A DNA stretch of 64,000 nt from Cytophagaceae bacterium (GTDB lineage Bacteria > Bacteroidota > Bacteroidia > Cytophagales > Flexibacteraceae): positions 496,001-560,000 of the forward strand of contig CANGYH010000001.1 of assembly GCA_947458545.1 (NCBI GenBank), read 5' to 3'. Position numbers and translations under genes: made by a program. Below, one piece after another: positions 1 through 7,641 of this stretch; within the stretch, counting starts at the first letter, position 1; the number at the start of each line of letters is the position of its first letter. The notes beneath the pieces were generated by a model that saw only the letters and a program-made list of their open reading frames with translations, had not been told where the DNA came from and ran no database searches.

Positions 1-580
1 AAACGCAACTACTGACAACCCCAATGTCTTCCCCGACGAAGACCGGATTCTCTCTGGCGGCAACTTCCACGGCCAGCCGCTTGCCCTCGTGCTAGACTTT
101 TTGGCCATTGCACTTGCAGAGCTTGGCAACATCAGCGAGCGCCGCACTTACTTGCTCATGGCAGGCAAAAACGACACCAAGGTTTTCTTGGCCGACAACC
201 CCGGGCTAGAGAGTGGCCTGATGATTGCCCAATACCTGGCCGCGGGCCTGGTTAGTGCAAACAAACAACTTTGCACCCCCGCCTCGGTAGATTCTATCCC
301 CAGCAGCAACGGGCAAGAAGACCACGTCAGCATGGGGGCCAACGCCGCCACCAAATGCTACCGTGTAGTAGAAAACCTATACCGCATCTTAGCCGTGGAG
401 TGGATGAGCGCCTACGCAGCACTCAATCCGGCCCGCCGCCAAAGACTATCTCCCACCCTGGCCCCGTTATGTGATATGGCAGAAGGCCCCCTGGCCATCG
501 GCCACGGAGACAGGTTCTTGAGCCCAGAACTGCAACGCCTTGAAAACTACCTGCGCAACAATGCCTGCCCGTTGGGCTAG
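1..580 (+). CDS. hutH: Histidine ammonia-lyase, C-terminal part (truncated by window edge)
   Basis: Only the 3' end is present; the frame is open from base 2, giving about 192 residues of a family usually near 500. Histidine ammonia-lyase deaminates L-histidine to urocanate in the cytoplasm, the first step of histidine breakdown. The visible part starts with DNPNVFPDEDRILSGGNFHG and continues with a GQPLALVLDFLAIALAELG stretch and SERR, which match the conserved C-terminal core of the HAL/PAL family. The MIO-forming Ala-Ser-Gly lies upstream of the window. Its last 20 bases overlap the most likely start of the next gene. Confidence 0.93.
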   Translation, partial: NATTDNPNVFPDEDRILSGGNFHGQPLALVLDFLAIALAELGNISERRTYLLMAGKNDTKVFLADNPGLESGLMIAQYLAAGLVSANKQLCTPASVDSIPSSNGQEDHVSMGANAATKCYRVVENLYRILAVEWMSAYAALNPARRQRLSPTLAPLCDMAEGPLAIGHGDRFLSPELQRLENYLRNNACPLG

Positions 581-2438
581 CCTTGCCCTTTGGGTGTGGT
601 ACCTATGTACCGGCGTTGGCAGGGAGGCGTCGGCCCAGTCAACGCTGGGCTGCTTCACCTTTCTGACAGACAGCGTGGGTTGTGCACCCTTCACAGTCGG
701 ATTCCAAAACTGCTACACACCAGGCCTGCAAGTGGCCTACAACTTCGACTTTAGCGCCAACCCAGGTCTAAGCGGCTTTGTAACCTCTACCGACCCAACT
801 GGCAATGCTCAGCATACCTACGCTGCCCCAGGCAACTACCAGGTCCGTCAGATCCAGACAGGTGGCTCTATCTCCAGGGCGGCCAGGCGTGTGGTTACAA
901 TTTACCCTCAAGGTGTAAAGCCTGTATTCAGGCTCACCAGTTGCCCCAACAGCATCCAGCTTTTTGTTCAGGATACCATCTTCAGCCGTTGCCGTATAGC
1001 TTGGGCGGGGCAAACACAAGAGGTTTCTGTGCCCCAAGGGGGGGTGCGCATTTCCTTGCCCACAACGGTTACCTCTGCCACACCTGTTGAGGTTACCGTA
1101 ACGGGCCTGCAACCGGCCAACTGCGGCAATACTGCTTTGGCAGATACCATTGTTGTATATCCCTCCATACCACCCGCCCGGCTAGACTCTGCCACCGGCC
1201 AGTTAATAGGTTTACAGCCAACCCTATTAACCAGCCTGCCGCTTTTGAAAGACGTTGCCTATCAGGTCTCCCTGCGAGATCTTTTCACAGGTGCAGTACG
1301 TACGCTAGACAGCCTAGTGCATACCGAGGCGTCTGGGCAGATCGCCAAAGCGTACCCTTTTGCCGGCTTTGGCAAATACAGGCTCCGCTTCGTACAGGCC
1401 GCAGGATGCCCTGCCGCCACCAAAGACAGCCTGCTCGTTGTGCAGCCCACCACATCACAAGCAGAAACTGGCCTTGCCTTCCGCTCACTGGCCCCAGATG
1501 CGGGCCAACAACAGGTCAGCGTAGTCACGCGTGTGTACACCCTATCACCCACCGATACCCTCTTTACCGACACCCTACCCTTCCGGTGTAACGAGGAGCG
1601 CTGTTACATCCTCACTACCACAGCGAACGGCCGTCTTTACCGCGCCTACCCCATCTGCCTGCGTGCGCAAACCGGTGCCGGGCAAGGGCTAATGCTGCTT
1701 GCATCTGGCTGGTCAGATTCTCTACGGCGCCATACCCTCACCTTCGACAGGCGCAACGCCATTGCCCAGTTCTTAGGCCAGGGCTTGCTACGCCTGCCGG
1801 CAAGCCGGCCAACAGTAGCACTCCCTGGCGCGGGCTGCCTGCCCATCGGCTTTGCCGATAGCTGCGGCAATAACGTACCAGGTACAGAAGCTTTTTGCCC
1901 ATTAGCGCTTGATGGTAGGTTAGAGGCCGATACCCGCATCCTCACCGTACAACCCCTCCGGGGCCCCGGCCTTACCCAAGCGGCCGACTTCTTTATCAGG
2001 GCCCGCACTACCACCGGCGAGCTCTTGCAGGAAAGCCCCATCCAAAGCCTTGTCTGGAGCGACAGAAGCAAGTTCCCTCAGCAGACCATCGTTTACCAGG
2101 CCATCATGGCACCTGCACGCCCCGGCATGGATACAAGCTTCTCCAACCCGGTAACCCTCACGCGAACACCCTACGTGCAACTGCCGCAGGCTTTCTCGCC
2201 CAACGGAGACGAAATCAACGATACCCTCGTAGCCACCAGCCAGTTTTTGCAAGCAGTTAAGGTCACCGTATTCGACAGTTGGGGCAGTCCCGTTTACAGC
2301 AGCGGCCTGCCCTTCCGCTGGGCAGGCACTGCCAAAGGCCAACCTATGCCGGCAGGCAACTATCTAGCCATCATAAAAGCCCAAACGCAAGACGGTAAGA
2401 ACTTTGCAGAGCGCAAGTGGTTTGCCTTGGTGCGATAA
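561..2438 (+). CDS. T9SS type-B cargo: PKD-like surface protein with gliding-motility C-terminal domain
   Basis: Large exported protein of 625 aa. I prefer the ATG at 561 over the in-frame ATG at 540, because it puts a clean signal peptide (PARWASLALWVWYLCTGVG) at the N-terminus. A PKD-like module follows at about residues 35-115 (GNAQHTYAAPGNYQV). The middle contains beta-rich, Thr/Leu-rich sequence that I do not recognise. The last 85 or so residues, from PQAFSPNGDEINDTL to the terminal WFALVR, are the type-B (CHU_C) C-terminal domain that directs proteins through the type IX secretion system to the cell surface. No PorP/SprF gene is adjacent, unlike the two other type-B cargos in this window. 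The ligand is unknown; an adhesin is a reasonable guess. Confidence 0.85.
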   Translation: MPARWASLALWVWYLCTGVGREASAQSTLGCFTFLTDSVGCAPFTVGFQNCYTPGLQVAYNFDFSANPGLSGFVTSTDPTGNAQHTYAAPGNYQVRQIQTGGSISRAARRVVTIYPQGVKPVFRLTSCPNSIQLFVQDTIFSRCRIAWAGQTQEVSVPQGGVRISLPTTVTSATPVEVTVTGLQPANCGNTALADTIVVYPSIPPARLDSATGQLIGLQPTLLTSLPLLKDVAYQVSLRDLFTGAVRTLDSLVHTEASGQIAKAYPFAGFGKYRLRFVQAAGCPAATKDSLLVVQPTTSQAETGLAFRSLAPDAGQQQVSVVTRVYTLSPTDTLFTDTLPFRCNEERCYILTTTANGRLYRAYPICLRAQTGAGQGLMLLASGWSDSLRRHTLTFDRRNAIAQFLGQGLLRLPASRPTVALPGAGCLPIGFADSCGNNVPGTEAFCPLALDGRLEADTRILTVQPLRGPGLTQAADFFIRARTTTGELLQESPIQSLVWSDRSKFPQQTIVYQAIMAPARPGMDTSFSNPVTLTRTPYVQLPQAFSPNGDEINDTLVATSQFLQAVKVTVFDSWGSPVYSSGLPFRWAGTAKGQPMPAGNYLAIIKAQTQDGKNFAERKWFALVR

Positions 2439-2463
2439 TCCCAACCCCATCTGACACACCCGT

Positions 2464-2787
2464 ATGTTTGATCTCTTTGGTAAAATGGGCGAGATGAAAG
2501 CTCGCATGGAAGAAGTTAAGAAGTCCCTGGCTACAATGGAGGTAGAGGCCGAGGCAGGTGCAGGCCTCGTCCGCGTAGTAATGACGGGCGAGCGAAAAGC
2601 CAAAGCCCTGCACATAGACGCCAGCCTACTATCTACCACAGACCAAGAGGCCTTGCAAGACCTTATCGTGGCAGCCTTCAACCTGGCCTCTGCCAAGGCA
2701 GAAGAGCAAGCTGCCGCCACCCTCAAAGAGAAAACCGCTGGGCTGCTGCCCAACATACCTGGGCTAGATTTTGGATTCGGCAAGTAG
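2464..2787 (+). CDS. ybaB: YbaB/EbfC family nucleoid-associated protein
   Basis: This 107-residue protein matches the YbaB/EbfC family in length and pattern: an N-terminal helix (LFGKMGEMKARMEEVKKSL), a central strand region with the VRVVMTGERKAKALHID pattern, and a C-terminal helix. Family members form dimers that bind DNA non-specifically in the nucleoid. In many bacteria the gene sits beside dnaX and recR, but here it lies between a surface protein and a glycosyltransferase. Its last 17 bases overlap the TTG start of the next gene, so the two are probably translated from one mRNA. Confidence 0.88.
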   Translation: MFDLFGKMGEMKARMEEVKKSLATMEVEAEAGAGLVRVVMTGERKAKALHIDASLLSTTDQEALQDLIVAAFNLASAKAEEQAAATLKEKTAGLLPNIPGLDFGFGK

Positions 2788-3778
2788 CACACTTTGCACC
2801 GTCGCCATCCTCAACTACAATGGCGAAGGGTGGCTACGCAAATTTCTGCCCGGCGTGCTTGCCAACAGCCCCGGCGCGCAGATACTGGTGTACGACAACG
2901 CCAGCACAGACAATTCGCTGGCTTTTTTGGCAACTTTACCCCAGGTGCAAACCGTGCGCGGTACCCAAAATCTGGGTTTCTGCGCGGGCTACAACAAAGC
3001 CTTCGAGTCTGTAACGACGCCTTACGCCATCCTGCTCAATTCAGACGTCGAGGTAACGCCTGGGTGGCTTGCACCCCTGCTTGCCAGGCTTCAGGCAAAT
3101 CCTAAACTGGCCGCCATCCAACCCAAAATTCTTAGCTACCACAGCAAAGCCCTCTTTGAGTACGCCGGGGCAGCCGGCGGCTTTGTAGATCGCTGGGGCT
3201 ATCCCTTTTGCCGGGGCCGCATCTTCTCTGCCCTAGAGGCAGACGAGGGCCAATACGACCAAGATACGACAATCTTCTGGGGCTCTGGTGCTTGCCTTGC
3301 CGTGCAGACATCCGTCTTCAAGACCCTCGGCGGCTTTGATGAACGCTTCTTTGCCCACATGGAAGAGATTGACTGGTGCTGGCGGGCACAGCGCGCTGGG
3401 TACCAAATAGGATACACATCTGCCGCAACCGTTTACCACGTAGGCGGCGGCACCCTCTCTTACGACTCGCCGCGGAAGCTGTACTTAAACTACCGCAACA
3501 ACCTCCTGATGCTGGCCAACAACCTGAGGGGTATCAACCTTTTCTCCACCATCGGAGCCCGGCTCTTGCTAGATGGAATCTCAGCCTTACACCTTGCCCT
3601 CAGCGGGAAGCCCTCTGCCATCCTAAACATCCTGAAAGCTCATTTTGCCTTTTACAGCCTTGCCTTCAAAAAGAGCAAAAGAGTAGCAAACGCGCAGGTA
3701 GTTAAACTAGCCCCATTCAGTATCGTATGGGCCTTTTTTGTACAGAAAAAGCGCAAATTCTCTGAGCTGGGCCTATAA
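2771..3778 (+). CDS. Family 2 glycosyltransferase (rhamnosyltransferase-like)
   Basis: 335-aa GT-A fold enzyme that transfers a sugar from a nucleotide donor to an envelope glycan or lipid-linked acceptor. Motifs include VAILNYNGEGWL at the N-terminus, VYDNASTDNS, and LLNSDVEVTPGWL, whose S-D-V replaces the classical DXD. A later ERFFAHMEEIDWCWRAQRAG segment is typical of the rhamnosyltransferase-like branch of GT2. The start is TTG at 2771, inside the end of ybaB; there is no better start near the conserved N-terminus. The C-terminal 80 residues are hydrophobic and basic, suggesting membrane association. The gene ends convergently with the PspC-like gene, overlapping it by 6 bases. Confidence 0.88.
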   Translation: MDSASSTLCTVAILNYNGEGWLRKFLPGVLANSPGAQILVYDNASTDNSLAFLATLPQVQTVRGTQNLGFCAGYNKAFESVTTPYAILLNSDVEVTPGWLAPLLARLQANPKLAAIQPKILSYHSKALFEYAGAAGGFVDRWGYPFCRGRIFSALEADEGQYDQDTTIFWGSGACLAVQTSVFKTLGGFDERFFAHMEEIDWCWRAQRAGYQIGYTSAATVYHVGGGTLSYDSPRKLYLNYRNNLLMLANNLRGINLFSTIGARLLLDGISALHLALSGKPSAILNILKAHFAFYSLAFKKSKRVANAQVVKLAPFSIVWAFFVQKKRKFSELGL

Positions 3779-4006
3779 GTCCCAAACCGGGCTGCTGCGC
3801 CGCCGCATGTGCTTGGCCATATCTTTTATAAACCCGAAAGACAGAGCCAGCACCAGAGGGCTCGTCAGTTCCATAAAAGATGTGTAGATGAAAAAAAGGC
3901 GCGTACTGCCACTGGAAACGTGCATCCAGTCGCCTAAAGCGCTAAAGAAATCATAAGCCTGACGCTCGATCAGGTGCTTGGGCTCTATCGGCATTGAAGC
4001 TCGCAT
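3773..4006 (-). CDS. PspC-domain small membrane protein
   Basis: A 77-residue protein with the PspC core: a short helical N-terminus (RQAYDFFSALGDWM), then SSGSTRLFFIYTSFMELTSP, which aligns with the RLFFIYxSFxxxxSP signature of PspC-type membrane proteins. A single hydrophobic segment (LVLALSFGFI) precedes a basic tail (KHMRRR). Phage-shock proteins of this class sit in the inner membrane and sense or regulate envelope stress; that role is family knowledge and not shown here. A second ATG lies at 3994. It is transcribed away from the OmpA/TPR lipoprotein gene, and the two promoters appear to interlock. Confidence 0.72.
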   Translation of the reverse strand: MRASMPIEPKHLIERQAYDFFSALGDWMHVSSGSTRLFFIYTSFMELTSPLVLALSFGFIKDMAKHMRRRSSPVWDL

Positions 4007-4027
4007 ACCTGGTCTGTTTGCAGTTGT

Positions 4028-4063
4028 CTTTGTACAAAGTTATCGTATCCAGTAGGTTTGCAA
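4028..4063. promoter_or_regulatory. Interlocked divergent promoters with a 12-bp palindrome
   Basis: On the plus strand, TTTG at 4029-4032 and TAGGTTTG at 4053-4060 are separated by 20 bp, close to the Bacteroidota -33/-7 consensus, and lead to the lipoprotein gene at 4095. On the minus strand, TTG (4063-4061) and TAACTTTG (4042-4035) are separated by 18 bp and lead to the PspC-like gene. The two promoters share bases, and CTTTGTACAAAG at 4028-4039 is a perfect palindrome. Both cannot easily be occupied at once. The palindrome could also be an operator. Confidence 0.6.
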
Positions 4064-4094
4064 TTCGTTACAACGTCTCATAGAGACTCTTCGA

Positions 4095-5939
4095 ATGCAA
4101 AAACTATTGAACGGTAGCCTCCTGGGCCTATTTACGGCAACTTTGCTGTCGGGTTGCGCACTTAACTCCATGATTAAGAAGGCCAAAGATCAGGCCATCT
4201 CTGTGGTGCCAGCTCCATTAGAACTTGCCGGAGACAGTGTACGCTTCCGCATGGAGGCAACCTTGCCCGCAGGCCTTCTGCGCAAAAACAAGGTTTACAG
4301 CCTCAAGCCTACCTACAAATTCGGAGATCAACGCACCGAGCTGCCCGAGCTCGTCTTCAAAGCCAAAGACTACCCCAAGGGCAAGCAGATTACTGGCAGC
4401 CGCACCTACGCCTTTGCCTACACCGAGGGCCAGATGGACAAGGGTGTACTGCTCGTGCAAGGCACCGCCTCCAACATCAACGGCAAAGGCAAAAAGACCC
4501 CGGAGGTAGAAATTGCCAAAGGCCTCATCACCACGCCTCGCCTGGTTGACTACAACCAGCCCCCCGCCCAGGTTGATTTCGGCTACAACGCCGGAGACGA
4601 GCTTGAGCCCACCACCGTAGACTTTTTCTTCGAGCAAGGCAAGAGTACCCTGCGCCCCTCTGAGGTTAAATCTACCCGCGGCCAGTTCCTGGATAACTTC
4701 ATTGCCGCCAAGAACGTCACCAAAACGGTGGCCATCACAGGCTCCCACTCGCCAGAAGGCCGCGAGGCCAAGAACGTAAGCCTCTCCGAAGATCGCGCCA
4801 AGGTGATCGAGGCCTACTACAAAAAGAAAATGGCTGACTTTGCCTACGGCCCTAAAGGCAAGCCTGCCAAGCGCAAGAAGGGCAAGCCGGCCCCAGGTCC
4901 GGCCGTAAAAGACTCCAACGCCGTTCAGTTTGTAACCAAGTCGCTCATCGAAGACTGGCGCCCGTTTGTGGATACGCTCAATGCCTACACAGGCTTCTCT
5001 GCCGAAGAGAAGAATCAAATCCTGGGCATCGTAAACGGAGGCACTGGCTCTTTTGCAGAGAAGGAGCTCCAACTGCAGGCCCTGCCCACCTACCCCAAGC
5101 TCTTCACAGAGGTCTACCCCAAGCTGCGCTTTGCCCAGACAGAGATCTTGACCCTGCGCCCCAAAAAGTCTGAGGCAGAAATCGTACTTCTAGCCAAAGA
5201 GGCCGTTGCCGGCAATGCCGAGAGCCTCAAAAAACTCAACGAAAAAGAGCTGGCCTACGCCGCTACCTTATCTGCCGACCTCAACGAGAAGGAGGCCATC
5301 TACCGCGCCTCCATCCGTAAAAACGATATGTGGCAGTCGCACAACAACCTCGGTGCCATTGTCATCGCCAAGGCCCAAAAAGCCACAGGCAACCAGCAGG
5401 CAGAGCTACTGGCCGCCGCCAAAACCAACCTGGCGATCTCCGTCAACAAGCAGCCCAATGCCTTTGCCTATGCCAACATGGCCATCGCAGAGGCCATGCT
5501 GGGTAACCTGGCTGGTGCCAAAGACAACATAGCCAAGGCCGAAAAATCGGCTGACGTAGCCCAGGTTTCCGTCCAGGTAAACGCCGTAAAAGGCGCCATC
5601 GCCGTGCGCGAAGGCAAGTACACCAACGCCATCCAGGCACTAACGGCCGCTGGCAACACACCAGCCTCGGCCTTCAACCTGGGCCTGGCCCTGTTGATGA
5701 CGCGCGACTATGCCGGTGCTACGGCGGCCTTCAACCGCGCGCAGCAGGCGGCACCCGGCATGGCCAAATATGCCTACGGCCAGGCCCTCGCCGCAAGCCG
5801 GCAAAAACAGGCGGGCCAAGCAGCCACAGCGCTTAAGCAAGCTTTTGGGCTAGATGCCAGCCTCAAACAAAAAGCCCTTACAGACGCCGAGTTTACCCCA
5901 ATTGCAGGAAATGACGCCTTCGTCAATGCACTAAAATAG
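4095..5939 (+). CDS. Lipoprotein with OmpA-like and TPR domains
   Basis: 614-aa outer-membrane-type lipoprotein. The N-terminus ends in the lipobox LLSGC (Cys21). A beta-rich region of about 150 residues follows. Next comes an OmpA-like segment at about 175-260 (VDFFFEQGKSTLRPSE, then GSHSPEGREAKNVSLSEDRA), the fold that binds peptidoglycan in OmpA-family proteins, although a roughly 30-residue Lys/Pro/Gly-rich insertion (KGKPAKRKKGKPAPGP) interrupts it. The sequence FTEVYPKLRFAQTEI is typical of Bacteroidota OmpA-like proteins. The C-terminal 230 residues form Ala-rich TPR repeats (NPFAYANMAIAEAML-like units). It probably tethers envelope complexes to peptidoglycan. The T9SS protein PorE combines the same domain types in the reverse order, so a T9SS link is only a guess. 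Confidence 0.8.
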   Translation: MQKLLNGSLLGLFTATLLSGCALNSMIKKAKDQAISVVPAPLELAGDSVRFRMEATLPAGLLRKNKVYSLKPTYKFGDQRTELPELVFKAKDYPKGKQITGSRTYAFAYTEGQMDKGVLLVQGTASNINGKGKKTPEVEIAKGLITTPRLVDYNQPPAQVDFGYNAGDELEPTTVDFFFEQGKSTLRPSEVKSTRGQFLDNFIAAKNVTKTVAITGSHSPEGREAKNVSLSEDRAKVIEAYYKKKMADFAYGPKGKPAKRKKGKPAPGPAVKDSNAVQFVTKSLIEDWRPFVDTLNAYTGFSAEEKNQILGIVNGGTGSFAEKELQLQALPTYPKLFTEVYPKLRFAQTEILTLRPKKSEAEIVLLAKEAVAGNAESLKKLNEKELAYAATLSADLNEKEAIYRASIRKNDMWQSHNNLGAIVIAKAQKATGNQQAELLAAAKTNLAISVNKQPNAFAYANMAIAEAMLGNLAGAKDNIAKAEKSADVAQVSVQVNAVKGAIAVREGKYTNAIQALTAAGNTPASAFNLGLALLMTRDYAGATAAFNRAQQAAPGMAKYAYGQALAASRQKQAGQAATALKQAFGLDASLKQKALTDAEFTPIAGNDAFVNALK

Positions 5940-5953
5940 TGCGTTTTGCGTTG

Positions 5954-5961
5954 TACATTTG
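5954..5961 (+). promoter_or_regulatory. Candidate -7 box for the small Cys-rich protein gene
   Basis: TACATTTG matches the TAnnTTTG Bacteroidota -7 consensus exactly and lies 43 bases before the ATG at 6005. No good -33 TTTG is present at the usual 18-20 bp distance, so this rests on the -7 match alone. Confidence 0.4.
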
Positions 5962-6004
5962 AGCCCGTACACTTCTGTTTAACCCCTAACCCCTCACTAC
6001 TGTC

Positions 6005-6211
6005 ATGAAAAACATCATTGCTGCTTTCGCAATCCTTTCTCTGTTTGCCTCTACCACGGCCTTTGCCGGTGGAGATGAAACCAACAAAAAGGCCAAGAAG
6101 TCTTGTTGCGCCAGCATGGCCAAGAAATCTAGCAGCTGCGGTAAAGACGTAGCCGCCAAGAAATCTTGCGGCGACGCTGCCAAGACGGCCACCACAGAGA
6201 AAAACAGCTAA
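6005..6211 (+). CDS. Small secreted Lys/Cys-rich protein with AKKSC repeats
   Basis: 68-aa protein that I cannot assign to a family. Residues 1-21 (MKNIIAAFAILSLFASTTAFA) are a clear signal peptide with an AFA cleavage site, leaving a mature chain of about 47 residues. That chain carries three spaced copies of an AKKS-Cys motif (AKKSCC, AKKSSSC, AKKSC), four cysteines and about a dozen lysines, with little hydrophobic content. It is expected to be periplasmic or surface exposed; cysteines could bind metal or form disulfides. It has its own candidate -7 box and a strong terminator, so it is probably a monocistronic transcript and possibly abundant. Confidence 0.75.
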   Translation: MKNIIAAFAILSLFASTTAFAGGDETNKKAKKSCCASMAKKSSSCGKDVAAKKSCGDAAKTATTEKNS

Positions 6212-6237
6212 TCGGCGGCTTAAAGCCAGATACGGAA

Positions 6238-6273
6238 GCGAGGCCTACCAACGTAGGCCTCGCTTTTGTTTTT
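6238..6273 (+). terminator. Intrinsic terminator after the small Cys-rich gene
   Basis: A perfect 11-bp GC-rich stem (GCGAGGCCTAC with its complement at 6253-6263), a 4-base loop and a TTTTGTTTTTT tail form a textbook Rho-independent terminator. It separates the small secreted protein gene from thyA. Confidence 0.92.
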
Positions 6274-6307
6274 AGGCAGCCCACAAAAAAGAAGCCTCGT
6301 CCGGCCT

Positions 6308-6315
6308 CAACTTTG
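6308..6315 (+). promoter_or_regulatory. Candidate -7 box immediately before thyA
   Basis: CAACTTTG matches seven of the eight TAnnTTTG positions and ends 8 bases before the thyA ATG. thyA follows a strong terminator, so it needs its own promoter here. A transcription start at or next to the ATG would make the mRNA leaderless. Confidence 0.4.
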
Positions 6316-6323
6316 GGCCAGAA

Positions 6324-7118
6324 ATGGAACAGTATCACCAGCTGCTGCAAGACGTCTTAGATACAGGAACCCTCAAAACCGACCGCACAGGCACAGGTAC
6401 CCTAAGCGTATTTGGCCGGCAGGTACGGTTCGACCTGACGCAAGGCTTCCCCCTCGTCACCACCAAAAAGGTCCACGTCAAAAGCATCGTCCACGAGCTG
6501 CTCTGGTTCATATCAGGCAATACCAACATAGCCTACCTCAAAGAAAATGGAGTCTCGATCTGGGACGAGTGGGCCGACGAAAACGGAGATCTTGGCCCTG
6601 TGTACGGCCACCAATGGCGCAGTTGGCCCACGCCAGACGGGGGCAAAATAGACCAGTTGGCCCAGGTCATCCAGACCCTGAAGCGCAACCCTGACAGTCG
6701 CCGCATCCTCGTCTCTGCCTGGAACGTGGCCGAAGTCCAAGCCATGGCCCTGCCGCCTTGCCATACGCTGTTCCAGTTCTACGTGGCCGACGGCAAGCTC
6801 AGTTGCCAGCTCTACCAGCGCAGTGCAGACCTGTTTCTGGGTGTTCCCTTCAATATAGCCAGCTATGCGCTTCTTACGGCTATGGTAGCGCAGGTATGCG
6901 GCCTCACCCCCTACGAGTTTATCTGGACGGGAGGCGACGTCCACCTCTACACCAACCACCTAGAGCAAACCCGCCTGCAGCTCTCACGGGCCCACAAGCC
7001 TCTGCCCAAGCTGGTGCTAAATCCCGAGGTAACCGATATTTTTGCCTTCACCTACGACGATATACGGATAGAGGGTTACGACCCGCATCCTGCCATCAAA
7101 GCACCCGTAGCCGTATAA
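6324..7118 (+). CDS. thyA: Thymidylate synthase
   Basis: 264 aa, the usual bacterial length. It methylates dUMP to dTMP using methylene-tetrahydrofolate. Conserved features are visible: the [12 protein letters not shown] loop at residues 20-31 with the phosphate-binding Arg, [20 protein letters not shown], and the catalytic nucleophile in [13 protein letters not shown] at Cys146, followed by [20 protein letters not shown] and the C-terminal [10 protein letters not shown]. All expected catalytic residues are present. A GtrA-like gene with a TTG start begins 4 bases after the stop codon and is probably co-transcribed. Confidence 0.98.
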   Translation: MEQYHQLLQDVLDTGTLKTDRTGTGTLSVFGRQVRFDLTQGFPLVTTKKVHVKSIVHELLWFISGNTNIAYLKENGVSIWDEWADENGDLGPVYGHQWRSWPTPDGGKIDQLAQVIQTLKRNPDSRRILVSAWNVAEVQAMALPPCHTLFQFYVADGKLSCQLYQRSADLFLGVPFNIASYALLTAMVAQVCGLTPYEFIWTGGDVHLYTNHLEQTRLQLSRAHKPLPKLVLNPEVTDIFAFTYDDIRIEGYDPHPAIKAPVAV

Positions 7119-7122
7119 GTCT

Positions 7123-7641
7123 TTGTCCACCGTCTCTAAGCTCAAGCGTCAGTTGCAAGACGTGCTCCGCTACCTCTGGGTGGCAGCTCTGGCCACCGGG
7201 GTCAACCTGGGCTCAGCCGTCATTTACCGCGAGCAACTGGGTATGGGCTTCACCTCCAGCGTCACGGCAGGTTATGCTACGGGTATATTGGTGGGCTTTT
7301 TTCTTTCTAGGTCGTTTTCGTTTAAGAACCGCACCAGCTCCGGCGCTAAGACAGAGTCTGTTAAGTTCCTTTTCGTTACCTTCTGCGCTTACCTGGTTAC
7401 CATGGGCGCAGGCTGGCTCATCCTGGCTTCGCTATCCTATTTATTTCAGGTAGCACCTACCTGGCACGACACCGCCGTAGCCATTAGTGGCTTTACAGGC
7501 CAGCGCTGGATCAACCGCGAGCTACTGGCCAACGCGGGCGGTATAGGCATCGGCTTCTTTGTAAACTTCTTTGGGCACAAGTTCCTCACCTTCCGCAGCA
7601 CAGGTGCGTTAGACCGTATCCGGCGTAAGGCCACAACCTAA
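7123..7641 (+). CDS. GtrA-family membrane protein
   Basis: 172-aa hydrophobic protein with four predicted membrane segments: LWVAALATGVNLGSAVIY, AGYATGILVGFFLSRSFSF, FLFVTFCAYLVTMGAGWLIL and AGGIGIGFFVNFFGHKFLTF. The order and the FSFKN and FFVNFFGHKFLTF ends match the GtrA family, whose members are thought to flip or hand over undecaprenyl-linked sugars for cell-wall or O-antigen decoration. The start is TTG at 7123. It is longer than many GtrA proteins because of a loop of about 35 residues before the last membrane segment. It ends convergently with the next gene, overlapping by 4 bases. Confidence 0.78.
   Translation: MSTVSKLKRQLQDVLRYLWVAALATGVNLGSAVIYREQLGMGFTSSVTAGYATGILVGFFLSRSFSFKNRTSSGAKTESVKFLFVTFCAYLVTMGAGWLILASLSYLFQVAPTWHDTAVAISGFTGQRWINRELLANAGGIGIGFFVNFFGHKFLTFRSTGALDRIRRKATT

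Noticed and set aside
540-560. Upstream ATG for the first T9SS cargo
   Set aside because: It adds seven polar residues before the signal peptide and increases the overlap with hutH; the ATG at 561 fits better.
4218-5072. 284-codon open frame on the minus strand inside the OmpA/TPR lipoprotein gene
   Set aside because: It is antisense to a gene with clear lipobox, OmpA-like and TPR motifs, its protein resembles no family, and long antisense frames are common where third codon positions are GC-rich.
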